NCBI RefSeq assembly: GCF_020832045.1
Contig: NZ_JAFIFK010000073.1
Location: 1 to 64,000, forward strand
Length of the DNA: 64,000 nucleotides
Direction: 5' to 3'
Origin: Halomonas sp.
GTDB lineage: Bacteria; Pseudomonadota; Gammaproteobacteria; Pseudomonadales; Halomonadaceae
Below are positions 9,287-18,357 of the stretch, in pieces. A program made the translations under genes and the position numbers. Under the pieces are notes generated by a model, which ran no database searches, had not been told where the DNA came from, and was given only the letters and a program-made list of their open reading frames with translations. Numbering within the stretch: position 1 is the stretch's first letter; each line of letters begins with the position of its first letter.

Positions 9287-9754
9287 ATGCTGAACACACG
9301 CCCCCAGCCCCTTCGCCAATGGGCCGCCGCCCTGCTATTGGGGCTTGGAATGATCTTCTTGCCAGCCCATGCCCAGCAGTACGAGCAGGTTGGCGATTAC
9401 CAGGTTCATTACAGTGCGGTGAGCACCAGCTTCCTGCCTCAGTCCGTGGCCGAGGCTCACGGTATTCAGCGCAGTCCGGCCATGGCACTGCTCAACGTCA
9501 GCGTACTGGAAGAGGTCGACGGCGAGCTGCGCCCGGTGAACGCTCCAGTCAACGGTACCGTCGGCGAGGTTCAGGGCAGCGCCCGAACCGCTCTGGACTT
9601 TCGCACCTTGCGCGAGGGCGATACCCAGTCGCAAATCGCGGTTTTTCGCATTCGTGACGACGAGCCCATGCACTTCACCATCGAAGTGCGCTATGACCGC
9701 AACCTGGAGCCTGCCGAGGTGAACTTCATCCAGCGCTTCCATATCGACCGCTGA
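9287..9754 (+). CDS. Secreted DUF4426 protein
   Basis: This 155-residue protein has a clear signal peptide (hydrophobic AAALLLGLGMIFL, cleavage expected after AHA at residue 29), so it should be periplasmic or exported. The mature part contains the YQVHYSAVSTSFL and LLNVSVL segments typical of DUF4426, a family found next to metX-metW in Pseudomonas. No enzymatic residues are evident and its function is unknown. It is preceded by GGAG and lies 84 bases after metW, perhaps in the same transcript. Confidence 0.85.
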   Translation: MLNTRPQPLRQWAAALLLGLGMIFLPAHAQQYEQVGDYQVHYSAVSTSFLPQSVAEAHGIQRSPAMALLNVSVLEEVDGELRPVNAPVNGTVGEVQGSARTALDFRTLREGDTQSQIAVFRIRDDEPMHFTIEVRYDRNLEPAEVNFIQRFHIDR

Positions 9755-9759
9755 TACGC

Positions 9760-10089
9760 ATGCCAGCTCCCCTTGCTCGTCTCGAACAGTTCGCCACCAG
9801 ATCATCGCGTGGCGCGACACTTGCCGATGGCCGAAAGGTATTCCTGGTGTGCGTTCACGGCAAAGTCAGCGCCTTCATCAACCGCTGCCCCCACCAGGGC
9901 GTGCCGCTGAACCTGCCGGACGGCGACTTCCTGGAGCCGGGGGGTGAACTGATCCAGTGCGGCATGCATGGCGCACTGTTCCTGCCGGAGAGCGGCGAGT
10001 GTGTATTCGGCCCCTGCCAGGGTCGCTTCCTGGAATCGGTGGCGCTTTCAATCGACGCCGAGGGCAACATTGACTTGGCGAGTGAATGA
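9760..10089 (+). CDS. Small Rieske [2Fe-2S] protein
   Basis: A compact 109-residue Rieske domain with both ligand pairs, Cys43-x-His45 (NRCPHQGVPLN) and Cys67-x2-His70 (IQCGMHGALF). It has no signal peptide or membrane segment and no catalytic oxygenase domain, so it resembles a stand-alone ferredoxin-like electron carrier. The partner is not evident. It starts 5 bases after the DUF4426 stop, probably in the same transcript. Its last 42 bases overlap the 3' end of sfsA on the other strand. Confidence 0.88.
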   Translation: MPAPLARLEQFATRSSRGATLADGRKVFLVCVHGKVSAFINRCPHQGVPLNLPDGDFLEPGGELIQCGMHGALFLPESGECVFGPCQGRFLESVALSIDAEGNIDLASE

Positions 10090-10806
10090 TACCGGCAGCC
10101 GTTCCCCCAGCGTGACCGACACCGGCCGCCCGGCATGCCAGCCAAAGTCGCACCCATAGGCCAGCACCTCGACACCGCGTACCGCCACAGCCTTCAGCGT
10201 GGCGGTGTAGCGGGGGTCGAGATGAGCCGCTGGCGCCACGTCGCCAATGCCGGTGTGGGCCACGCAGAATAGCAGCACGGCGCGCTGACCCTGCTCCGCC
10301 AGCACAGACAGCGCCTCCAGATGCTTGCGCCCGCGCTCACTCACCGCATCGGGAAAGTAGCCGTGGCCATCGCTCTCCTTGAGCGTCACTTGCTTGACCT
10401 CGACGAAGGCCGTTCCACGCACGGGGTCGTCGAGGCGAAAATCGAGCCGCGCGCCCGCTACTTTGGCTTCGCGCTTGAGCGTCGCAAACTCGTCTAGCCC
10501 CACCACTCGTCCCACCCTCAGCGCTTCCTCGACGATGCGATTGGTGCGCCCGGTATGCACCGAGGCCAGCGCCACGCTGCCGTCGGGCTGGGGTAGCTCG
10601 ATCAGCTCCCAGGTCCATGCCAGCTTGCGCGCCGGGTTGTCGCTCGGCGAAAGCCATACCCGACAGCCGGGCACGTTGACCGCCCGCATCGAACCGGTGT
10701 TGGGGCAGTGCGCCAGCACTTCACGTCCGTCGTCGAGGCGCACGTCGGCCAGGAACCGCTTGTAGCGACGCAGCAGTATGCCCGGCACCAGGGTGGGGTA
10801 GTCCAC
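10048..10806 (-). CDS. sfsA: DNA/RNA nuclease SfsA (sugar fermentation stimulation protein homolog)
   Basis: This 252-residue SfsA-family protein has an N-terminal OB-like part and a C-terminal PD-(D/E)XK nuclease-like fold. Motifs include CPNTGSM, VHTGRTN, and the nuclease-like RLDFRLDD...FVEVKQVTL. The E. coli protein was linked to maltose metabolism and binds DNA; its physiological role is still vague. It is convergent with and overlaps the Rieske gene by 42 bases. An aminotransferase gene lies 10 bases upstream on the same strand, so the two are likely cotranscribed. Confidence 0.93.
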   Translation of the reverse strand: MDYPTLVPGILLRRYKRFLADVRLDDGREVLAHCPNTGSMRAVNVPGCRVWLSPSDNPARKLAWTWELIELPQPDGSVALASVHTGRTNRIVEEALRVGRVVGLDEFATLKREAKVAGARLDFRLDDPVRGTAFVEVKQVTLKESDGHGYFPDAVSERGRKHLEALSVLAEQGQRAVLLFCVAHTGIGDVAPAAHLDPRYTATLKAVAVRGVEVLAYGCDFGWHAGRPVSVTLGERLPVSFTRQVNVALGVD

Positions 10807-10816
10807 GTTACACTCC

Positions 10817-11977
10817 TTACTGCCGCGCCAGAAAGCGCTCGAGCCGAGTTACCGCCTCCTCCAGACGCGCGATGCCGGTGGTGAAGGCGATACGCACGTG
10901 GTGCTCACCCCCTGTCACCGCGAAATCCATCCCGGGCGTGATGGCGACATTCTCCTCCTCGAGCAGTCGCCAGCAGAAGGCTTGGCTGTCGCGGCTGTAG
11001 CGGGAGATGTCGAGCCACAGGTAGAAGGCGCCCTGGGGCGGCAACGACGGTGCCAGTCCCAAGCGAGCGAGCCCGGCCAGCAGTGCATCGCGGCGACGGC
11101 CGAGTTCGACCCGGCGGCTCTCGAGCAGTTCTCGGCACTCGGGAGTGAAAGCGGCAAGTGCCGCATGCTGGGCCGGGGTGGGCGCGGCGAGAAAGACGTT
11201 CTGTGCCAGCCGGGTCAACGGTTCCACGGCCGCCTCCGGCGCCAGCAGCCAGCCCAGACGCCAGCCGGTCATCCCAAAATACTTGGAGAAGCTGTTGACC
11301 ACGAACACATCCGGGGTGAGCGCAGCCACCGACAACGGCGCGATGTCGTAGCTCAGCCCCTGGTAGATTTCATCCACCAGCAGATGTCCTCCTCTTGCCG
11401 ATACGCTGTCGGCCACCGCCTTCAGCTGTGCCGCATCGAGCATATGACCGGTGGGGTTCGAAGGCGTGGCCAGCATTGCCAGGCGCGTGGCCTCTCGCCA
11501 GTGTCGTTCGACCAACCCGGCGTCGAGCTGCCAGCCACTCTCCAGACCGACGGGAACGGTGTCCACCTCGGCGCCTGCGAGCGCCATGAAGTGGCGGTTG
11601 CAGGGATAGTTGGGATCGGCCATCAGGACGCGATCGCCGGGGCCGACCAGAAGCTGGCTGGCCAGCAGCAGGGCACCTGAAGCTCCCGGGGTGACCAGAA
11701 TGCGCTTCGGGTCGACATGGGCACCGAAGTGCTCGCGGTAATGGCCGGCAATCGCCTCACGTAGCGCCGGCAGCCCCGCCGCGGGGCTATAGCGGGTATG
11801 CCCTGCCGCCAGCGCCGCGCAGCCTGCCGTCACTACCGGCTCGGGAGTGGGGAAGTCGGGCTCGCCCACCTCGAGATGGATGACGTCATGGCCTGCCGCT
11901 TCGCGTGCCTGGGCGGCCTCCAGCAGACTCATCACCCGAAAGGACGCGACGCGATCAACGCGAGAATTCCATGACAT
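10817..11977 (-). CDS. Class I/II pyridoxal phosphate-dependent aminotransferase
   Basis: A fold-type I PLP aminotransferase of 386 residues. The PLP lysine is K232 in NSFSKYFGMTGWRLGW; the cofactor-binding asparagine (ATPSNPTG) and aspartate (LLVDEIYQGL) are present, as is the C-terminal arginine motif (HHVRIAFT). Substrate specificity cannot be read from the sequence; aspartate, aromatic or alanine/valine substrates are all possible. The ATG at 11977 follows AGGAG by 6 bases and is preferred to an upstream GTG. It is divergent from dksA. Confidence 0.9.
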   Translation of the reverse strand: MSWNSRVDRVASFRVMSLLEAAQAREAAGHDVIHLEVGEPDFPTPEPVVTAGCAALAAGHTRYSPAAGLPALREAIAGHYREHFGAHVDPKRILVTPGASGALLLASQLLVGPGDRVLMADPNYPCNRHFMALAGAEVDTVPVGLESGWQLDAGLVERHWREATRLAMLATPSNPTGHMLDAAQLKAVADSVSARGGHLLVDEIYQGLSYDIAPLSVAALTPDVFVVNSFSKYFGMTGWRLGWLLAPEAAVEPLTRLAQNVFLAAPTPAQHAALAAFTPECRELLESRRVELGRRRDALLAGLARLGLAPSLPPQGAFYLWLDISRYSRDSQAFCWRLLEEENVAITPGMDFAVTGGEHHVRIAFTTGIARLEEAVTRLERFLARQ

Positions 11978-12096
11978 GACGAACTCCTGAAACACAAGAT
12001 AGATGACCGGCGAAGGGCACTTTTTCCGTCTCTGCGGTCAAAAAACCATACCATTGATTTGACTCACCGGGAGACACCGGCCGTTTCGCTCAGGTA

Positions 12097-12125
12097 TTGC
12101 AAAGTTTGCGAAATTCCGATAAACA
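12097..12125 (+). promoter_or_regulatory. Candidate sigma-70 promoter for dksA
   Basis: TTGCAA (12097-12102), a 17-base spacer and TAAACA (12120-12125) lie about 80 bases before the dksA start. The match is moderate and untested. Confidence 0.35.
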
Positions 12126-12206
12126 AGCATGCCTTTGGCGTGAGATACCTTGCACCACGTTGCGGCGGGTATTGATCAGCAGTCACTCAAGCAATGAGGC
12201 AGACCC

Positions 12207-12644
12207 ATGCCAGTAGCAGACAAGAAAGCGGAAGCGCCCAAAAAATTCACCCCGTACGAGTCAGCGCCGGGTGAAGAGTATATGAACGAGCAGCAGCTTG
12301 AGCACTTCCGACAGATCCTGCTGGGCTGGAAACAGGAGCTCATGGAAGAAGTGGATCGCACGGTACGTCACCTGCAGGAAGAGGCGAACAACTACGCCGA
12401 CCCTGCAGACCGGGCTACCCAGGAAGAGGGGTTCAGCCTGGAGCTGCGCACCCGCGACCGCGAGCGCAAACTGCTCAAGAAAATCAATGAAACGCTCGAG
12501 AAGATCGACGAAGACGACTACGGCTTCTGTGAGGCATGTGGCGTCGAGATCGGTATTCGTCGCCTGGAGGCACGCCCCACAGCGACCCTGTGCGTCGACT
12601 GCAAGACCCTGGCAGAGCTCAAGGAAAAGCAGCTCGGCGGCTGA
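12207..12644 (+). CDS. dksA: RNA polymerase-binding transcription factor DksA
   Basis: DksA binds the RNA polymerase secondary channel and works with ppGpp to control rRNA and amino-acid promoters. The 145-residue protein has the coiled-coil tip acidic pair in DPADRA (D65, D68) and a four-cysteine zinc finger (C108, C111, C129, C132), so it is a canonical zinc-type DksA. It starts the block dksA-gluQ-cbrXAB-pcnB, the same order as in Pseudomonas, and is followed by an intrinsic terminator. Confidence 0.97.
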   Translation: MPVADKKAEAPKKFTPYESAPGEEYMNEQQLEHFRQILLGWKQELMEEVDRTVRHLQEEANNYADPADRATQEEGFSLELRTRDRERKLLKKINETLEKIDEDDYGFCEACGVEIGIRRLEARPTATLCVDCKTLAELKEKQLGG

Positions 12645-12677
12645 GGCCTCTTAGCAGTGGCGGGCAAGCCACCCCGC

Positions 12678-12703
12678 AACGGGCACCTCTGGGTGCCCGT
12701 TTG
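12678..12703 (+). terminator. Intrinsic terminator after dksA
   Basis: A 10-bp perfect stem (12678-12687 with 12692-12701) has a 4-base loop and a short T tail. It lies 34 bases after the dksA stop and 31 bases before gluQ, so it may act as partial attenuation between the two. Confidence 0.65.
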
Positions 12704-12733
12704 CATGTCGGCCACCGAGCCCGGGAGCGCACC

Positions 12734-13612
12734 ATGACAGGCTACCGCGGTCGCTTCGCGCCAACGCCTTCGGGAGCCCTGCACTTTGGCTCGCTGATTG
12801 CCGCCTTGGCCAGTTTTCTCGATGCTCGCCGGGCCGAAGGCGAATGGCTGCTGCGTATCGAAGATATCGACCCGCCGCGCTGCCCGTCGGGGGCAGCCGA
12901 CACCATCTTGCGCCAGCTCGAGGCCTTCGGCCTGCACTGGGACGGCCCAGTGCTGTGGCAGCACTCACGCGATCCGGCCTATGCTGCGGCACTGGAGCGG
13001 CTCGAGGCACTGGGTCTGGCCTACCCTTGCAGCTGCTCACGCAAGCAGTGGCGGGAATATCCGATCTATCCCGGCTGGTGCCGCGAAGGGCTGCGCGAAC
13101 GGGGCAAACCGACCGCCTGGCGTCTGCGCAGCGATCTCGGCCTGCGCCCTGTGGTGTGGCAGGATCGGCTGTTCGGCGAGCAGCGCTTCGACCCGGCCGA
13201 CCTCGGCGACGTGGTACTCAAACGCAAAGACGGGCTGTGGGCCTATCAGGTCGCTGTGGTGGTAGACGATGCCGAGCAAGGCATCAGTGACGTGGTCAGG
13301 GGCTACGACCTGCTCGACAACACGCCCTGGCAGCGCCAATTGCAGCATGCCCTGAGGCTGCCGGAGCCACGCTATCTGCACCTGCCCCTGATCACCAATC
13401 GAGATGGCCAAAAGCTATCCAAGCAGAACCTGGCCCCGGCACTGCCATGCGATGATCGCGCCGTGCGCCCCCTGCTGCATCGCGCCCTGGCAGCGCTCGA
13501 CCAAGCACCACCCGACGAATTTCGGATGGCGCCGGTGCAGGAGCAGCTGGCCTGGGCCATTGACCACTGGGAGCCGAATCGAATCCGCCCCGAGGCCCAC
13601 CGCCAGGAGTGA
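12734..13612 (+). CDS. gluQ: Glutamyl-Q tRNA(Asp) synthetase
   Basis: GluQ-RS attaches glutamate to the queuosine base of tRNA-Asp. It resembles the catalytic half of glutamyl-tRNA synthetase without an anticodon-binding domain. The 292-residue protein has the HIGH-like HFGS at 17-20, cysteines for a zinc site in PCSCS and GWCR (C99, C101, C116), and the KMSKS-like KLSKQ at 227-231. The ATG at 12734 gives the family's amino end (GRFAPTPSG); the frame is open 66 codons earlier only by overlapping dksA. The dksA-gluQ pairing is widely conserved. Confidence 0.96.
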   Translation: MTGYRGRFAPTPSGALHFGSLIAALASFLDARRAEGEWLLRIEDIDPPRCPSGAADTILRQLEAFGLHWDGPVLWQHSRDPAYAAALERLEALGLAYPCSCSRKQWREYPIYPGWCREGLRERGKPTAWRLRSDLGLRPVVWQDRLFGEQRFDPADLGDVVLKRKDGLWAYQVAVVVDDAEQGISDVVRGYDLLDNTPWQRQLQHALRLPEPRYLHLPLITNRDGQKLSKQNLAPALPCDDRAVRPLLHRALAALDQAPPDEFRMAPVQEQLAWAIDHWEPNRIRPEAHRQE

Positions 13613-13621
13613 GGAGCGCCC

Positions 13622-13798
13622 ATGTACGTCTATCGCATCATGCTGTTCCTGGTCTTCGGCGGCTATCTACTGTCGCCGCTGCTGATGAGCGGCTGGTCGA
13701 GCCCCGGCGTCGCCTGGTACCGCCCCTTCGTCATCTGGGGCGTGCTGATCGCCCTGACGCTGTGGCTGGAGCAGAAGAGGAAGCTCGATGAACGCTAG
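13622..13798 (+). CDS. cbrX: CbrX-like small membrane protein, translationally linked to cbrA
   Basis: A 58-codon open frame starts at ATG 13622 after GGAG and ends at TAG 13796-13798, overlapping the cbrA start by 11 bases. The product begins MYVYRIMLFLVFGGYLLSP and has two hydrophobic stretches (about 5-22 and 37-48) followed by a basic tail EQKRKLDER. Pseudomonas has a small cbrX gene at the same position that couples to cbrA translation. Position, size and overlap support the name; identification by sequence similarity was not possible here. Confidence 0.75.
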   Translation: MYVYRIMLFLVFGGYLLSPLLMSGWSSPGVAWYRPFVIWGVLIALTLWLEQKRKLDER

Positions 13799-16745
13799 CC
13801 TGGCCAGCGTCTTCGCCCTCGGCGCCGGTTTCCTGCTGCTGATGTTTCTGTGCGCCCTGGCAGTGGAGCGGGGTTGGCTCAGCCGCCGCGTGACCCGGCA
13901 CCCAGCCGTCTACACGCTGGCGCTTGGTGTCTATGCCAGCGCCTGGGCTATCTACGGCAGTCTGGAACTGGCCTCGGGCTCAGGCTATGGCTATCTGGCC
14001 TACTACCTGGGGGTGGCCGGCGCATTCCTGCTGGCCCCGGTACTGCTGGTGCCGATTCAGCGCATGACGCGCACCCACCAGCTCGCCTCCCTGGCCGACC
14101 TGTTCGCCTTTCGCTTCCGCTCGCGCTGGGTCGGTACCATGATCACCGTGATCAGCCTGCTTGCGGTCATGCCTCTGTTGGCGCTTCAGATCCAGACGCT
14201 GGGCGATGCCATCACGCTGATGACCGGCACCGCCTCCCCGGCCTTGCTGGCATTGGTACTGTGCGCCTTGATCGCGCTATTTGCGATGATCTTCGGCACG
14301 CACCAAGGCAAGGGGGCGGCCCGGCACGACACCCTGTTGGCGGTAATAGCCCTGACTTCGGTGGTGAAGCTGGTGGCCATGCTAGCGCTGGGAGCCATCG
14401 CCCTGTTCGTCATCTTCGATGGCCCTGCCGACTTGCAGACATGGCTCGACGGGCCCGGCCAGGCCTACCAGGCCAGCGTCGTGCAACCGGATGCCGCCCA
14501 CTGGCGCACCTTGCTGCTGCTGTTCTTTGGCGCCGCCCTGCTGATGCCGCACATCTTCCATATCACCTTCGCCGAGACCCTGTCGCGACATACCCTGTTG
14601 CAGGCGAGCTGGTCGCTGCCGCTGTTCTTGCTGCTGATGGCCATTCCGGTGCCGCTGATCCTGTGGGCGGGGCAACGCCTGGGTAGCCACGAGGCGGTGG
14701 GCGCCGCTTACCTGGCCTTCGGGCTTTCCGATGCCTTCTGGGTCCAGGCGCTGGCCTTTCTCGCCGGGCTGGCCGCCAGCAGCGGCACCATGGTGATCAT
14801 CGCCATGGCGCTTTCCGGCATGATCCTCAACCACATGTTGCTGGTGGCCCATCCTCCCGAGGCTCAGCCCAACCTCTATCGCTGGCTGCGCTGGCTACGC
14901 CGGGGGCTGATGGCCGCCGTCATCCTGAGTGGCTGGCTGTTCTATCGTACGGTTGGCGTCAATCACGACCTAACCACCCTGGCACTGGCGGCCTTTGTCG
15001 GCATGAGCCAGTGCCTGCCGGGCCTGCTGGCGCTACTCTACTGGCCGGGGGCCAACCGCAAGGGCATGGTGTCGGGCCTGGTGGTCGGCGTGCTGATCTG
15101 GCTCGCCGGCCTGTGGCTGCCGCTGCTGACCGGCCTGCCCACCTTGATTCTGATCCCGCCAGGACTGGAGCTTCTCGCCGGCGAGCCCGACTGGTACGTG
15201 GTAACACTGGTTTCACTGGCGCTCAACGTGCTCGTCTTCATCATCGTTTCGCTTGCCACGCGAACCTCCGAGGGCGAGCGCGCCGCCGCCGAGGCATGCT
15301 CGGTGGACGCGGTTATCCGACCCAAGCGCCTGCCGCTGGTCGCCACCACGGGCGAGGAGTTCAAGCAGCCGCTGGCCCAGGTGCTGGGCGAGGAAGTAGC
15401 CCAACGTGAAGTCGAGCGTGCCCTCACCGATCTCGGTATGTCTCCTCTCGACGGGCGCCCCTACGCCCTGCGCCGGCTACGTGATCGCATCCAGGCCAAT
15501 CTGTCCGGCTTGATGGGTCCCTCGGTGGCACAAGACATCGTCGACCGCTACCTGCCATACCGCCGCGGCGTCCAGGAACCCACGGATGACATCCATTTCG
15601 TCGAGAGCCGTCTCGAAGCCTACCGCTCGCGGCTCACCGGGCTGGCCCGCGAACTCGACGGCCTGCGACGTTATCATCGCCGCATCCTGACTCGGCTGCC
15701 GGTGGGGCTGTGTGCCTTCGGTGTCGACGATGAGCTGCTGATGTGGAATGACGCCTTGGCCGAACTGTCCGGTATCGACGGCGGCAGCGTCGTGGGGGCG
15801 CGTCGCGATGGCCTGCCGGCCCCCTGGGCCGAACTGCTGGGCCGGGCCCTGGTCGAGCCCAAGGAGCGTCTCTACAAGCGCCAGGTCGAACTCAAGGGCA
15901 GCACACGCTACCTGACCTTTCATCGCGCCGAACTACAGGCCGACGACGATGTGCGCGGCGGGGTCGTGATCCTGATCGAGGATCACAGTGAGATGAAGTG
16001 GCTAGAGGACGAATTGATGCATGCCGCGCGACTGGCCTCGATCGGCCAGCTGGCGGCAGGCGTGGCTCACGAGATCGGCAACCCGGTAACCGGCATTTCC
16101 TCGCTGGCCCAGAACTTGCGCTATGACACCGACGACCCCGAGGTGCTGGAAACCGCGCGCCAGATTCAACAGCTGACCGATCGCATCTCGCGTATCGTCA
16201 ACTCGCTGGTGGGCTTCGCTCACAGCGGCAGGCACGTCAAGGACACGCACATGGTCCCGGTGGCCATCGCTGCCATCACCGATGAGGCGCTGCACTTGAT
16301 CCAACTGGCACGCTCGGGCGAGGATGTCCATTACCGTAATCGTTGCCCTGCCGAACTGACGGTGCTCGGTGATGCCCAACGACTACAGCAGGTAATGATC
16401 AACCTGCTGAGCAATGCTCGCGATGCCAGCGAGCCGGGCGGAGAGGTCGTCATCGGCGCCGAGCCGGCAGGCGACATGCTCAAGATCACCGTCACCGACG
16501 AGGGGCATGGGCTCGACGACCGGGTGCGCGAGCATCTCTTCGAGCCCTTCACCACGACCAAGCCGCCTGGCGAAGGCACGGGCCTCGGCCTGCCGCTGGT
16601 CTACGGCATCGTTGCCGAACACCATGGCAGGATCGAAATCGAATCCCCGCCCCCTGGGCTGGAATGCGGCAGCCGCATCTCCCTGTGGCTGCCCACCGTA
16701 CGAGAGGATGGTGAACATACCGATGAGCCGGATTCTGATCGTTGA
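13788..16745 (+). CDS. cbrA: Sensor histidine kinase CbrA with SLC5/PutP-like transporter domain
   Basis: CbrA is the membrane sensor of the CbrAB system that controls carbon/nitrogen balance and carbon catabolite repression. The 985-residue protein has an N-terminal sodium/solute-symporter-like region with about a dozen membrane segments (1-about 490), a cytoplasmic PAS-like domain (about 630-740) and a kinase core. The phosphorylated histidine is H761 in [11 protein letters not shown]; the N box (LLSNARDAS) and G boxes ([15 protein letters not shown]) are intact. It overlaps cbrX by 11 and cbrB by 23 bases. In Pseudomonas the symporter domain binds or transports histidine. Confidence 0.93.
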   Translation: MNASLASVFALGAGFLLLMFLCALAVERGWLSRRVTRHPAVYTLALGVYASAWAIYGSLELASGSGYGYLAYYLGVAGAFLLAPVLLVPIQRMTRTHQLASLADLFAFRFRSRWVGTMITVISLLAVMPLLALQIQTLGDAITLMTGTASPALLALVLCALIALFAMIFGTHQGKGAARHDTLLAVIALTSVVKLVAMLALGAIALFVIFDGPADLQTWLDGPGQAYQASVVQPDAAHWRTLLLLFFGAALLMPHIFHITFAETLSRHTLLQASWSLPLFLLLMAIPVPLILWAGQRLGSHEAVGAAYLAFGLSDAFWVQALAFLAGLAASSGTMVIIAMALSGMILNHMLLVAHPPEAQPNLYRWLRWLRRGLMAAVILSGWLFYRTVGVNHDLTTLALAAFVGMSQCLPGLLALLYWPGANRKGMVSGLVVGVLIWLAGLWLPLLTGLPTLILIPPGLELLAGEPDWYVVTLVSLALNVLVFIIVSLATRTSEGERAAAEACSVDAVIRPKRLPLVATTGEEFKQPLAQVLGEEVAQREVERALTDLGMSPLDGRPYALRRLRDRIQANLSGLMGPSVAQDIVDRYLPYRRGVQEPTDDIHFVESRLEAYRSRLTGLARELDGLRRYHRRILTRLPVGLCAFGVDDELLMWNDALAELSGIDGGSVVGARRDGLPAPWAELLGRALVEPKERLYKRQVELKGSTRYLTFHRAELQADDDVRGGVVILIEDHSEMKWLEDELMHAARLASIGQLAAGVAHEIGNPVTGISSLAQNLRYDTDDPEVLETARQIQQLTDRISRIVNSLVGFAHSGRHVKDTHMVPVAIAAITDEALHLIQLARSGEDVHYRNRCPAELTVLGDAQRLQQVMINLLSNARDASEPGGEVVIGAEPAGDMLKITVTDEGHGLDDRVREHLFEPFTTTKPPGEGTGLGLPLVYGIVAEHHGRIEIESPPPGLECGSRISLWLPTVREDGEHTDEPDSDR

Positions 16746-18114
16746 AGACGAAGCCATCATTCGCACTGCGCTACGCAGGCTGCTGGAGCGCCATGACTAC
16801 CAGATCAGCGAGGCAGGCAGCGTAGATGAGGCACTGGCACTGGAGCCGCGCACCTTCGATCTGGTGATAAGCGATCTGCGCCTGCCCGGCGAGCCCGGCA
16901 CCGACCTCATCGAGCACGCAGCACCGGCCCCGGTTCTGATCATGACCAGCTATGCCAGCATGCGTTCGGCGGTGGATTCGCTGAAACAGGGGGCCGTGGA
17001 TTACGTGGCCAAGCCTTTCGATCATGACGAACTGCTGGAAACCGTGGCCCGCGTTCTTCACCAGCAGATGTCGCATCGCCCCACACCGCCCGACATCACC
17101 GATGTCGGTGGTTCGCGTCAGCAAATGATCGGTGAATGCCCGGCAATGCAGGCCGTCTATACACGTATCCGCAAGACCGCTCCGGCCGATGTCACCGTGT
17201 TGATCCAGGGCGAGTCGGGGACCGGCAAGGAGCTGGTGGCGCGAGCGATCCATCAGCAGAGCCAACGCGCCCACGCTCCTCTCATCTGCGTCAACTGTGC
17301 GGCCATACCGGAAACGCTGATCGAGTCGGAGCTGTTCGGCCATGAGAAGGGCGCCTTTACCGGCGCCAGTGCCGCTCGTACAGGCCTGGTAGAAGCCGCC
17401 GATGGCGGCACGCTGTTTCTCGACGAGATCGGCGAGCTACCGCTGGATGCCCAGGCGCGCCTGCTGCGCGTGCTGCAGGAAGGTGAGATTCGCCGTATCG
17501 GCTCGGTGGAGACCCGCCATGTCGACGTGCGCTTGATCGCCGCGACCCATCGTGACCTGCGTGTGCTGTCGAAAACCGGCGAGTTTCGCCTCGACCTGTA
17601 TTACCGGCTCAACGTAATGCAGATCGATCTGCCCGCTCTACGCGAGCGCGAGGACGACATCCTGTTGATTGCCGACGTCCTGCTGGAGAAGGCCTGTCGT
17701 CGCCACCATCGTGAAGGGCTGCGGCTGTCGCGAGCGGCACGACGCGAGATACACGACTATCCCTGGCCCGGCAACGTGCGGGAACTGGAGAATGCCCTCG
17801 AGCGTGGCGTGATCCTCGCCGAAGGCCACCTGATTCACCCCGACGACCTGGGTCTCAGACCAAGTAGGACACCGACGCCCCGCAACGGTGTCGAGCCAAA
17901 GCCGGCGCCCAGCCCCATCGAAAGCGAAGAGTCGAGTTCCGAAGAGGACCTGTCTCTGGAGGACTATTTCCAGCATTTCGTGCTCGAGCACCAGGATCAC
18001 ATGAGCGAGACGGAGCTCGCCCAGAAGCTGGGGATCAGCCGCAAGTGTCTGTGGGAACGACGCCAGCGCCTGGGGATCCCGCGCAAGAAGCAGACCCGGC
18101 GCAGCAGTGCATGA
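16723..18114 (+). CDS. cbrB: Sigma-54-dependent response regulator CbrB
   Basis: CbrB is the NtrC-type activator partnered with CbrA. The 463-residue protein has a receiver domain with phospho-acceptor D51 (VISDLRLPG) and KPFD, an AAA+ domain with Walker A GESGTGKE (163-170), the sigma-54-contacting GAFTGA loop (210-215) and Walker B (LFLDEIGE), and a C-terminal Fis-type helix-turn-helix ([19 protein letters not shown]). I chose ATG 16723 for the conserved [11 protein letters not shown]; an in-frame ATG at 16708 is possible. A strong terminator follows, then the CrcZ-like locus it probably controls. Confidence 0.94.
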   Translation: MSRILIVEDEAIIRTALRRLLERHDYQISEAGSVDEALALEPRTFDLVISDLRLPGEPGTDLIEHAAPAPVLIMTSYASMRSAVDSLKQGAVDYVAKPFDHDELLETVARVLHQQMSHRPTPPDITDVGGSRQQMIGECPAMQAVYTRIRKTAPADVTVLIQGESGTGKELVARAIHQQSQRAHAPLICVNCAAIPETLIESELFGHEKGAFTGASAARTGLVEAADGGTLFLDEIGELPLDAQARLLRVLQEGEIRRIGSVETRHVDVRLIAATHRDLRVLSKTGEFRLDLYYRLNVMQIDLPALREREDDILLIADVLLEKACRRHHREGLRLSRAARREIHDYPWPGNVRELENALERGVILAEGHLIHPDDLGLRPSRTPTPRNGVEPKPAPSPIESEESSSEEDLSLEDYFQHFVLEHQDHMSETELAQKLGISRKCLWERRQRLGIPRKKQTRRSSA

Positions 18115-18143
18115 AAAAAACGTGAGCTCTAAGACTAATGTCC

Positions 18144-18180
18144 AAGCGCCTTCGACAAGCGGTCGAAGGCGCTTTTTTAT
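18144..18180 (+). terminator. Intrinsic terminator after cbrB
   Basis: A perfect 13-bp stem (18144-18156 with 18162-18174) with a 5-base loop is followed by a run of T. It ends the cbrXAB transcript 30 bases after the cbrB stop and separates it from the downstream RNA gene. Confidence 0.9.
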
Positions 18181-18204
18181 GCCCAGCCAGTCAATTCTGC
18201 ACCA

Positions 18205-18314
18205 GGTGTTACCTTACCACCCAGAACTTGCCCCGACTTGGCGCAAGCCGGGTAACACATTCGTCTTTCCTCGCCGGGGCGCATTCGGAGCGAAACAGCA
18301 GGTAACTGTTTTAC
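18205..18314 (+). promoter_or_regulatory. Putative CbrB upstream activating sites
   Basis: GTGTTACC (18206-18213) and GGTAACAC (18251-18258) form an exact 8-bp inverted repeat with a 37-base spacer. A third related site, GTAAC-TGTTTTAC, occupies 18302-18314. They lie about 150, 105 and 50 bases before the predicted RNA start, an enhancer-type arrangement for a sigma-54 promoter. TGTTAC/GTAACA half-sites are what I recall for CbrB in Pseudomonas; binding here is inferred. Confidence 0.6.
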
Positions 18315-18330
18315 ATGGAATTTAAGAGCC

Positions 18331-18349
18331 TTGGCACATGCCGTGCAAC
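18331..18349 (+). promoter_or_regulatory. Sigma-54 promoter of the CrcZ-like RNA
   Basis: TTGGCACATGCCGTGCAAC matches the sigma-54 pattern, with the -24 GG at 18333-18334 and the -12 GC at 18345-18346 separated by exactly 10 bases. The predicted start of transcription is about 18358. CbrB, encoded directly upstream, is a sigma-54 activator. Confidence 0.85.
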
Positions 18350-18357
18350 ATTCATGG

